Source of the DNA: JANMAT01 sp031359995
Lineage (GTDB): Bacteria > Actinomycetota > Acidimicrobiia > Acidimicrobiales > Ilumatobacteraceae
Length of the DNA: 44,677 nt
Assembly (NCBI GenBank): GCA_031359995.1
Contig: JANMAT010000089.1
Span: 1 to 44,677, forward strand
Direction: 5' to 3'
Shown: positions 15,038 through 21,127 of the stretch, piece after piece
Position numbering within the stretch: the stretch's first letter is position 1
Layout: each line of letters starts with the position of its first letter
Position numbers and translations under genes: made by a program
The notes under the pieces: generated by a model
Database searches by the model: none
The model's input: the letters and a program-made list of their open reading frames with translations, nothing else
What the model was told of the DNA's origin: nothing

Positions 15038-15421
15038 ATGGAGCTGCCCGAGGACCTGTTGTACTCGAAGGATCACGAGTGGGTGCGGGCGGAACCGGGT
15101 GATCGGATCCGCATCGGGGTGACCGACTACGCCCAAGATGCCCTCGGTGACGTCGTCTACGTGCAGATCCCCACGGTCGGCTCCACGGTGACGGCGGGGC
15201 AGAGCTTTTCCGAGGTCGAGTCCACCAAGAGCGTGTCCGACATCTACGCGCCCGCCTCCGGCGCCCTCGTCGAGGTGAACGACGCGCTGGGTGCGCAGCC
15301 CGAGCTGATCAACAGCGACCCCTACGGTGACGGTTGGCTGTGCGTCATCGCGCTCAGCGCGACGGACGAGCTCGACGGCCTGCTCGACGCCGCGGCATAT
15401 CGCGCCCTCATCGAAGGCTGA
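15038..15421 (+). CDS. gcvH: glycine cleavage system H protein
   Basis: This 127-residue lipoyl carrier begins LYSKDHEWVR, the H-protein signature, and continues with IGVTDYAQDALGDVVYVQIP. The lipoylation lysine is Lys64 in EVESTKSVSDIYAP. GcvH shuttles the aminomethyl group between GcvP, GcvT and the dehydrogenase GcvL. GcvT and GcvP are both in this window; GcvL is not. The start at 15038 matches the family length and sits behind a TAACGT box, while a longer frame from 14933 overlaps the previous gene and adds unrelated residues. It leads the block with the FHA and MerR genes. Confidence 0.96.
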   Translation: MELPEDLLYSKDHEWVRAEPGDRIRIGVTDYAQDALGDVVYVQIPTVGSTVTAGQSFSEVESTKSVSDIYAPASGALVEVNDALGAQPELINSDPYGDGWLCVIALSATDELDGLLDAAAYRALIEG

Positions 15422-15429
15422 GCGGGACG

Positions 15430-15936
15430 GTGGCGGAGTCGTTCCTGTTCTGCAACCAGTGCGGTCATCGCAACCCGCCTGGTTCGAACTTCTGCTCGTC
15501 ATGCGGCGCGCCGCTCGACCTGACGCGTGACGACCGCACCATCACGTTCCGGCCCGTCGACCCGTTGCAGGACGCGCCGGGTCCGGAAGACGACGTCATC
15601 GTCAACCTCGCCGACCTGCCGGCCGACACCGGCGTGCTGCTGGTGCGCAGCGGCCCGCAGGCCGGGTTGCGCGTGCGCCTCAACCGACCGATCACCCTGC
15701 TCGGCCGCCATCCCGACAGCGACGTGTACCTCGACGACATCACCGTGTCGCGCCGCCACGTGGAGGTCGAGCGCATCGACGGCGCCTACGTCGCGCGCGA
15801 CGTGAACTCCTTGAACGGCACCTACGTCAACCGCATGCGCATCGAGGCCGACACCGAACTGCACCACGCTGACGAGCTGCAGGTGGGCAAGTTCCGTCTC
15901 GTCTTCCTGCTCGGCGACGACGGGCGTCGCTCATGA
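15430..15936 (+). CDS. zinc-ribbon plus FHA domain protein (GarA/OdhI-like)
   Basis: This 168-residue protein starts with a zinc ribbon of four cysteines (Cys8, Cys11, Cys22, Cys25, in CNQCG and CSSCG). A short linker DDRTITFRPVD follows (Thr37, Thr39), then an FHA domain (about 68-162) with GRHPDSDVYL, VSRRHVEVE and SLNGTYVN. FHA domains bind phosphothreonine. In mycobacterial GarA and corynebacterial OdhI, an N-terminal Thr motif is phosphorylated and then folds onto the FHA domain, which switches control of 2-oxoglutarate enzymes. The TITF stretch lies in the equivalent place, but phosphorylation is inferred. The position after gcvH is that of garA (Rv1827). The start is GTG at 15430, eight bases after the gcvH stop. 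Confidence 0.85.
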   Translation: MAESFLFCNQCGHRNPPGSNFCSSCGAPLDLTRDDRTITFRPVDPLQDAPGPEDDVIVNLADLPADTGVLLVRSGPQAGLRVRLNRPITLLGRHPDSDVYLDDITVSRRHVEVERIDGAYVARDVNSLNGTYVNRMRIEADTELHHADELQVGKFRLVFLLGDDGRRS

Positions 15937-16826
15937 CCCTGTCCGAGCGCGGCTACCTGTCGATCGGTGAGGTCCTCGCCCTGCTGCAGGAGGAGTTCCC
16001 AGACGTCACCATCTCGAAGATCCGGTTCCTCGAGAGCCAGGGCCTCATCGAGCCGGAGCGCACCCCGTCGGGCTATCGGAAGTTCTACGGCACCGACGTG
16101 GAGCGTCTGCGGTTCATCCTGCGCGAGCAGCGCGAGAACTACCTGCCGTTGCGGGTGATCCGCGACCGGCTGGACCACGGCCCCGGTGACGACAGCGACG
16201 ACACGGCGCCGGCTCGCGCCACCGACCTGGTCGCCGACCCCGAGCCCGCCTCGCCGACGGACGTGGTCGAGCACGTGCCGGTGTGGATGCGCAAGGCGCC
16301 GCCCGGTGTGTCACGCGTGGGTGACCGCGACCGGCTGTCGCACCCGTCGGCCGCCATCGGCAGCGCGCCGCCGCCGCTGCAGCTCGTGACCAGCCTGCCG
16401 GCCGAACCGCCCAAGCCGGCGGCGCCGGCGGCCGGCGTGGCCGAGGAGCCCGTGCAACTCACCCTCGACGAACTGGCGGCCATGGTCGGGGCCCGCATCG
16501 AGGACATCCGCGACCTCGAGAAGTACGGCCTCGTCGTCGCCCGTGTCGTCGGACGCACGCCCTACTACGACAACGAAGCGGTCCACATGGCCCGCGTCGC
16601 CGCCGGCTTCCTGCGCCACGGCATCGAGGCGCGCCATCTGCGCATGTACAAGCAGGCCGTCGAACGCGAGAGCGCGCTGTTCGAGCAAGTGGTGGCGCCG
16701 CTGGTGCGCCAACGCAATCCGAAGGCCCGCGCCCAGGTGGCCGACGCGCTGCTCGAGCTGGCCGACCACGGGGCCGCGCTGCGCGCCCTGCTCGTCGGTC
16801 AGGCGCTGCGCGACCTGCAGCCCTGA
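15933..16826 (+). CDS. ftsR: MerR family regulator, FtsR-like (Rv1828 homologue)
   Basis: This 297-residue regulator has a winged-helix MerR domain at the N-terminus (residues about 8-75: SIGEVLALLQEEFPDVTISKIRFLE, then YRKF). A Pro/Ala-rich linker (about 80-185) follows. A second MerR-like helical region (about 185-295, with IEDIRDLEKYGLV) completes it. This two-part layout is that of Rv1828 and of corynebacterial FtsR, which activates ftsZ. No cysteines for metal sensing are placed as in classical MerR. The start overlaps the FHA stop as ATGA, so the two are co-translated. Confidence 0.85.
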   Translation: MTLSERGYLSIGEVLALLQEEFPDVTISKIRFLESQGLIEPERTPSGYRKFYGTDVERLRFILREQRENYLPLRVIRDRLDHGPGDDSDDTAPARATDLVADPEPASPTDVVEHVPVWMRKAPPGVSRVGDRDRLSHPSAAIGSAPPPLQLVTSLPAEPPKPAAPAAGVAEEPVQLTLDELAAMVGARIEDIRDLEKYGLVVARVVGRTPYYDNEAVHMARVAAGFLRHGIEARHLRMYKQAVERESALFEQVVAPLVRQRNPKARAQVADALLELADHGAALRALLVGQALRDLQP

Positions 16827-16886
16827 TCGCCGCGCGCCACCGCTCGGGGCACGGCCACGCTCGCGGCGCGACCAGGTGCGCGGCGG

Positions 16887-16892
16887 TAGGGT
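16887..16892 (+). promoter_or_regulatory. -10 box TAGGGT for leaderless start at 16899
   Basis: TAGGGT ends six bases before the GTG of the bifunctional nuclease gene. A seven-base inverted repeat (CGCCGCG and CGCGGCG, about 16828-16867) just upstream could be a terminator for the ftsR unit. Confidence 0.35.
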
Positions 16893-16898
16893 GAGGGC

Positions 16899-17405
16899 GT
16901 GCAACCGTTGGAGCTCCTCGGGGTCAGGGTCGAGCAACCCGCCAACGCGCCCGTGCTCCTGCTGCGCGAGCTGTCGGGCGATCAGCGTCTGCTGCCCATC
17001 TACATCGGTGGGCCCGAGGCGGCGGCCATCGCCCTCGCCCTCGAGGGTGAGGTACCCCCGCGGCCGCTCACCCACGACCTCCTGCGCAACGTGCTCGTCG
17101 AGCTCGGCGCCGAGGTCGTGCAGGTGGTCATCACCGATCTGCAGGAGCACACCTTCTTCGCCGAGCTGCACCTGCGCCTGGCGGGCAAGACGCACGTGGT
17201 GTCGTGCCGACCGTCCGACGCGGTGGCCCTGGCCGTGCGGGCCGGGACCCCGCTGTTCGCCTCCGAAGCGGTGCTCGACGTCGCCGGCCGCATGCCGGAG
17301 CCGGCCGAGATCGACGCCGTCGCCGACGACGAGACGCCCGATGAGATCCTGGAAGAGTTCCGGGCCTTCATCGAAGACGTCCGCCCCGAGGACTTCGAGG
17401 CCTGA
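16899..17405 (+). CDS. bifunctional nuclease family protein (BFN, DUF151; Rv1829-like)
   Basis: This 168-residue protein belongs to the BFN/DUF151 family. Family features include LPIYIGGPEAAAIALAL near residues 29-45, THDLLRNVLVELGA, and SCRPSDAVALAVRAGTPLFA around residues 103-122. Plant members were reported to have RNase and DNase activity, but the bacterial role is unclear. The acidic C-terminus (EEFRAFIEDVRPEDFEA) is common in actinobacterial forms. It lies between two MerR genes exactly as in mycobacteria. The GTG start follows a TAGGGT box. Confidence 0.9.
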   Translation: MQPLELLGVRVEQPANAPVLLLRELSGDQRLLPIYIGGPEAAAIALALEGEVPPRPLTHDLLRNVLVELGAEVVQVVITDLQEHTFFAELHLRLAGKTHVVSCRPSDAVALAVRAGTPLFASEAVLDVAGRMPEPAEIDAVADDETPDEILEEFRAFIEDVRPEDFEA

Positions 17406-17420
17406 GTTCCACTTGCTACC

Positions 17421-17449
17421 TTGACGGCCGCGCGGGCTCGTTCTACCGT
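17421..17449 (+). promoter_or_regulatory. sigma-70-type promoter of the second MerR gene with nearby palindrome
   Basis: TTGACG at 17421-17426 and TACCGT at 17444-17449 are 17 bases apart, the best -35/-10 pair in the window. Downstream are the palindrome ACGGCCGT (about 17470-17477) and an inverted GGGCTCG/CGAGCCC pair flanking the start region. These could be regulator sites in a leader of roughly 70 bases. Confidence 0.5.
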
Positions 17450-17522
17450 AATCTCGCGCCCGTAACTACACGGCCGTAGCGACCCGCGAGCCCTGGGTCA
17501 CATCTCCCACGGAGGCTCCGGG

Positions 17523-18011
17523 TTGACCGGGATCATCGAGCAGTCATTCAGCGGAACCAAAGCGGCGCAGATCGTCGGCATCACGTACCGCCAGCTCGAC
17601 TACTGGGCCCGCACCGACCTGGTGCGGCCTACCGTGGCCGACGCCTCGGGCAGTGGCACGCGCCGGGCCTACAGCTACCGCGACCTGCTCGAACTGCGCA
17701 TGATCAAGCACCTGCTCGACGCGGGCATCAAGCTCGAGTCCGTCCGTGAGGTCTTCACCTACCTGCGCACCCATGTGCCCGAGGACATCACCTCGGCCCA
17801 CCTGGTGATCTCCGGGAACCAGGTGGTGCTGTGCGATGGCGACACCTGGATCGACATCGTGCGCAAAGGTCAGGGCGTGCTGAACGTGCTGCCGCTGGCC
17901 AGCGTGAAGGAAGAGGTCGACTCCGCCCTCGTTCACCTGCGGCCCCAGCCTCTCGTGATCGACGACACCGACCACGGCGGCCGCCCCGTCCGCCACGCCG
18001 CCGGCAGCTGA
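17523..18011 (+). CDS. MerR family regulator (Rv1830-like)
   Basis: This 162-residue regulator has a MerR winged helix (about 12-80: KAAQIVGITYRQLDYWARTDLVRP, then RRAYSYRDLLELRMIKHLLD). A C-terminal region with ITSAHLVISGNQVVLCDG follows, as in Rv1830. The TTG start at 17523 is supported by GGAGG at 17511-17515, seven bases upstream, and by the position of the first helix. The gene has its own TTGACG-N17-TACCGT promoter. It is followed four bases later by gcvT, so it probably shares a transcript with that gene and could regulate glycine cleavage. Confidence 0.88.
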   Translation: MTGIIEQSFSGTKAAQIVGITYRQLDYWARTDLVRPTVADASGSGTRRAYSYRDLLELRMIKHLLDAGIKLESVREVFTYLRTHVPEDITSAHLVISGNQVVLCDGDTWIDIVRKGQGVLNVLPLASVKEEVDSALVHLRPQPLVIDDTDHGGRPVRHAAGS

Positions 18012-18015
18012 GACC

Positions 18016-19080
18016 GTGGCCCTCGGCGGCACCCTGAAGCGGTCGCCCCTGCACGACGAGCACGTCGCCCTCGACGCCAAGCTGGTGCCGTTCGGCGGTT
18101 GGGACATGCCGGTCCACTACCCGTCCGGCACCCTCGCCGAGCACATGGCCTGCCGCGACGACGCCGTCGTGTTCGACGTGAGCCACCTCGGAACCGTGCG
18201 GGTGCAGGGCCTCGACGGGCTCGACCGGCTGCAGGCCGCGTTCACCAACGACCTCGGCAAGATCGGCCCCGGACGGGCCCAGTACACGCACCTGTGCGAC
18301 GAGGCCGACGGTTCGGTGCTCGACGACATCATCGTGTGGTGGATCGACGAGACCACCTTCGACGTCATGCCCAACGCGTCGAACACCGATCGGGTCGTCG
18401 CCGCCATCGGGGGTACCGATGTCACCAGCACCCGCGCGGTGCTGGCCGTGCAGGGCCCCCAGGCCCGGGCCCGCATCGCCACGGTGCTGCCCACCGTCGC
18501 CGCCGTGGGTCGCTTCCGTGTCATCCGCGTCCCGTTCGGTGACGTCGAGCTCACGGTCGCCGGTACCGGCTACACCGGCGAGGACGGCCTCGAGATCGCC
18601 GCGCCCGTCGTCGTGGCCGGCGAGCTGTGGCGCACCATCCTCGCCACCGGGGTGCGGCCGGCCGGGCTCGGCGCCCGTGACACCCTGCGTCTGGAGGCGG
18701 CCCTGCCGCTGCACGGCCACGAGCTCGGCGCCGGCATCTCGCCCCTGCAGGCCGGTCTCGGTTGGGTCGTGGCATGGGGCAAGCCGACGTTCCGGGGCAA
18801 GGCCGCGCTCGAAGCCGAGCGGGCGCGTGGCGTGGCCCGCCGCCTGCGCGGCATCAGCGTTCCCGGCCGCCGCCCACCCCGTGCCGACTGCGCCGTGCTC
18901 GCCGACGGGGTCGCCGTCGGCACGGTGACCAGTGGCAACTTCTCACCGGTGCTCGGCCACGGCATCGCGCTGGCGTTCCTGCCGCCCGACCTGGCCGACG
19001 GCGCCGCCGTCACCATCGATGTGCGCGGCAGCGCCCTCGCCGGCACCGTCGTGGCGACCCCGTTCGTCGCCAAGCACTGA
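18016..19080 (+). CDS. gcvT: glycine cleavage system aminomethyltransferase (T protein)
   Basis: This 354-residue tetrahydrofolate-dependent enzyme starts LKRSPLHDEHVALDAKLVPF, followed by GGWDMPVHY. It has the substrate-loop DVSHLG and the C-terminal barrel with GTVTSGNFSPVLGHGIALAF. It takes the aminomethyl group from GcvH and passes a methylene to tetrahydrofolate, releasing ammonia. The highly conserved catalytic Asp corresponds to one in the FTNDLGKIGPGRAQYTHLCD region. The length is normal. The start is GTG at 18016, four bases after the MerR stop, so a glycine riboswitch directly before gcvT is excluded. Confidence 0.95.
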   Translation: MALGGTLKRSPLHDEHVALDAKLVPFGGWDMPVHYPSGTLAEHMACRDDAVVFDVSHLGTVRVQGLDGLDRLQAAFTNDLGKIGPGRAQYTHLCDEADGSVLDDIIVWWIDETTFDVMPNASNTDRVVAAIGGTDVTSTRAVLAVQGPQARARIATVLPTVAAVGRFRVIRVPFGDVELTVAGTGYTGEDGLEIAAPVVVAGELWRTILATGVRPAGLGARDTLRLEAALPLHGHELGAGISPLQAGLGWVVAWGKPTFRGKAALEAERARGVARRLRGISVPGRRPPRADCAVLADGVAVGTVTSGNFSPVLGHGIALAFLPPDLADGAAVTIDVRGSALAGTVVATPFVAKH

Positions 19081-19205
19081 CGCATCGCCGTTCGAACGCC
19101 AACGTTCGGCCAAGGCCCACCGGTCGACACGTACGCGTCGCCATCGGCTCCGTAGAGGAGGTGACCCGTCGGAACCGCCGGCGGTCACGTCCCGAAGGAG
19201 TCACC

Positions 19206-19844
19206 ATGCGTCCTCGACGACTGCTGATCGCCGCCGCCGCGGTGTCCGGCGCGCTCGCTCTGACCGCCGGTGCTGCCGGCGCCAGCCCTCGCACACCGGC
19301 GCCCGCCGCGCCGATCTCGATCGCCGGTCTGCTGCTGGCCGACGCGGCGCGCGACGACGCCGACGGTTTCGACCGGCGCGGGAACGACTACGACATCGTC
19401 ACCCAGGCCGTGCTCGCCTTTCCCGATCTGACCGAGGCAGCCAGCGGCCCCGGCCCGCTCACGGTGTTCGCGCCCAACGATCGGGCCTTCCGCATCCTCG
19501 TGTGGGACCTGACCCACACGTGGCCCAAGACGGAGAAGGAGACCTTCGACGCAGTGGTGGGTCTCGGGCTCGACACCGTGAAGACGGTGCTCACCTACCA
19601 CATCCTCGGCCGCGCGGTCAGCTACGCCGACGCGGTGAAGGCCGACGACGCTTCCATCCCGACGCTGCAGGGCGGTGCCATCACCGTCGACGTGAAGGGT
19701 TCGAAGCGGCACCCCAGCGTCCGCCTCGTCGACCTCGATCCGAACGCCCGCAACCCGCGTGTCATCGCCGCCAACGTAGGAGGCCAGCTGACGAACGGCT
19801 ACGTCCACGGCATCGACCGGGTGCTGCGCCCGCTCGATCTCTGA
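19206..19844 (+). CDS. secreted fasciclin-domain protein
   Basis: This 212-residue protein has a signal peptide (residues 1-27, ending AGAAGA) and one FAS1 domain. Typical blocks are DIVTQAVLAFPDLTEA, PLTVFAPNDRAFR, TVLTYHILGRAVSY and the C-terminal YVHGIDRVLRPL, which matches the NGVIHxIDxVL signature. FAS1 domains mediate adhesion, and the protein is expected outside the membrane. Its Shine-Dalgarno sequence GAAGGAG is five bases before the ATG. An upstream inverted repeat (GTGACC...GGTCAC around 19159-19187) lies in the leader. The next genes on the other strand are decayed. Confidence 0.88.
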   Translation: MRPRRLLIAAAAVSGALALTAGAAGASPRTPAPAAPISIAGLLLADAARDDADGFDRRGNDYDIVTQAVLAFPDLTEAASGPGPLTVFAPNDRAFRILVWDLTHTWPKTEKETFDAVVGLGLDTVKTVLTYHILGRAVSYADAVKADDASIPTLQGGAITVDVKGSKRHPSVRLVDLDPNARNPRVIAANVGGQLTNGYVHGIDRVLRPLDL

Positions 19845-19863
19845 CCTTCCCCTCGCCCCGTCG

Positions 19864-19985
19864 TCAGTTGCCCGAGACGCGACGGTCGTGACCGGCCCAG
19901 TAGGGCTCGCGCAGCACCTTGCGTTGGATCTTGTCGACGGGCTCTTGGGCAACGGCTCGGTGGTGAGCGCCACCGCGTCCATCGC
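19864..19985 (-). pseudogene. C-terminal remnant of an acyl-CoA synthetase (AMP-dependent ligase)
   Basis: In one minus frame the sequence reads TTEPLPKSP. A second frame continues VDKIQRKVLREPYWAGHDRR and ends SGN with a TGA at 19864-19866. Together they form the C-terminal tail of an adenylate-forming acyl-CoA ligase: the catalytic lysine motif LPKSPxGKIQRK, then REPYW. The two halves are joined by a one-base frameshift after LPKSP. Only about 35 residues of a protein normally over 500 long remain, and the rest is absent. It is clearly non-functional. Confidence 0.5.
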
Positions 19986-20378
19986 CGCAGCAGCTGGTCG
20001 ACACGGGCGGTCAGCGCCTCGTGCTGATCGGGGCCAGCAGCGACCGGGCCAGCGCCCGCTCGGGCGACGCCGAACCAGGTGGCGGCGTCCCCGACGCCAC
20101 CACGAGCCCGTCGCGTCGACGGGCGCCGGCGAGACGATGGCGGTGTCGAGCAGTTCGTGGTGGCGCCACCGCTGGACCCGGGCGCCGAGGTGCGAGGCCA
20201 TCAGGGTGAGGGCCACCATCGGGATGCCCACGACGACGGTCACGGCCAAGCCGGCCGAACCGGCCACGAGCACGATGAAGAGGACCCACAGGGCGGGATC
20301 GACGACGAGATGCAGGCTCAGGTGGATCAGGGCCCGCCCGGTCCGGCCATCCACCAGGGGCTGCAGCACACGCTTCAC
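19986..20378 (-). pseudogene. truncated sensor-domain protein (N-terminus of a PF13796-type sensor kinase)
   Basis: From a GTG at 20378 the minus strand reads VKRVLQPLVDGRTGRALIHL and then a long hydrophobic stretch with VAGSAGLAVTVVVGIPMVAL and QRWRHHELL. This is the pattern of the putative sensor domain found before actinobacterial histidine kinases. After about 90 residues the frame loses family features. A neighbouring frame then reads GDAATWFGVARA and DQHEALTARVDQLLRRW, consistent with a frameshift. No kinase domain follows, and the acyl-CoA ligase remnant is fused directly behind. The region 19845-20378 thus holds only decayed genes. Confidence 0.4.
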
Positions 20379-20385
20379 GGTCGCC

Positions 20386-20391
20386 ACGCTA
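20386..20391 (-). promoter_or_regulatory. -10 box TAGCGT before the decayed sensor gene
   Basis: On the minus strand TAGCGT ends seven bases before the GTG at 20378. The promoter seems to have outlived the gene. Confidence 0.3.
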
Positions 20392-20469
20392 CGTACTCGC
20401 GCCCGTTCCGGGAATCCGGACCGCTGGCATATCCATGGTGGGGCTACCCCCACCCCGCCATGACGCGCC

Positions 20470-21063
20470 TCAGTGCGGCCTGCCGGGCCGCGGTGTCGCC
20501 TCGGTCCAGTGGTCGGGGCGCACGCCGAAGGCTTCGATGAACCGTTGCCACCCCGAGGCGACCGACAGAGCGCTGCCCAGCTCGAGCAGAGCGCCGTGGT
20601 CGAAGTGGGCCTCGAGCTCGACCCGCAGCTCCGGACCGATCGTCGGCACGCCATGCTCCGTCAGCGCGTCGGCCAGCTTCAGCGCCGCCACGGTCGCCGG
20701 CGACAACCGGCCGGCGAGATCCTCATCGTGCAGGTCGCCGATGGCCGCCTGCACCTCGTGCTCGGTGAGTCCTTTGCGCACCAACGATGCGCTGCGGGCG
20801 AGGCTTCAATGGACGCACTGGTTGCGCACCGCAAGGCGGATGCGACACAGCTCGATCGTCTTGGGGTCGAGGCTCGACCGGTCGGTGTAGACGAACCCGA
20901 CCCAGTCGAGGAACTGGTTCAGGACCTCGGGCCGGCGGGCCAGGGTGAGGAACAGGTTGTCGTCGGTGTAGGCCTTGTCGAACCACACCTCCAACCGGTG
21001 ACGCAGCTCGTCGTCGAGCGCGGCCGGATCGGCCTTGGGCAGCCATCCATGGTCGTTCGCCAT
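20470..21063 (-). CDS. carboxymuconolactone decarboxylase/AhpD-like protein, candidate selenoprotein (CxxU)
   Basis: From ATG at 21063 the minus strand gives 85 residues ending RIRLAVRNQCVH, then a UGA (20806-20808), then 111 more in-frame codons starting SLARSASLVRKGLTEHEV. A normal stop lies at 20470-20472. In CMD/AhpD proteins this is exactly where the redox motif CxxC sits. The UGA takes the place of the second cysteine, giving Cys83-Val-His-Sec86. Downstream sequence (LSPATVAALKLADALTEH, ELRVELEAHFDHGALLELGS) is typical of the family, so the frame is conserved past the UGA. A hairpin follows at SECIS distance. AhpD-like CxxU selenoproteins are a known class. A nonsense mutation is the alternative, and nearby genes are decayed. 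The product would be a thiol/selenol redox enzyme of the cytoplasm. Confidence 0.65.
20776..20792 (-). promoter_or_regulatory. candidate bacterial SECIS hairpin
   Basis: Thirteen bases after the UGA the minus strand reads GCGCAT CGTTG GTGCGC. This is a six-pair stem (five Watson-Crick and one U-G) with a five-base loop. The loop starts 19 bases after the UGA and has G as its second base. Bacterial SECIS elements recognised by SelB are described as short hairpins with a loop about 16-37 bases after the UGA and a G near the loop start. Confidence 0.5.
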
Positions 21064-21127
21064 GGGGCGAACGTACCAGCGACCACTCTCGCCACCGCGC
21101 CGCCCGACGACGGCGAGCGGCCCCGGT

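Noticed and set aside
17406..18015. Glycine riboswitch upstream of gcvT
   Set aside because: gcvT starts four bases after the MerR stop, and the region upstream of the MerR gene shows no tandem glycine aptamer pattern.
19157..19205. GTG at 19160 as the fasciclin start
   Set aside because: GAGGAG is too close to this GTG, and the added Arg-rich residues would spoil the signal peptide; ATG 19206 has GAAGGAG at a proper distance.
20806..20808. UGA read as an ordinary stop giving two separate small genes
   Set aside because: The second half has no start codon at its beginning, both halves are one family domain in one frame, and the UGA falls exactly on the CxxC cysteine. A nonsense mutation remains possible and is noted in the finding.
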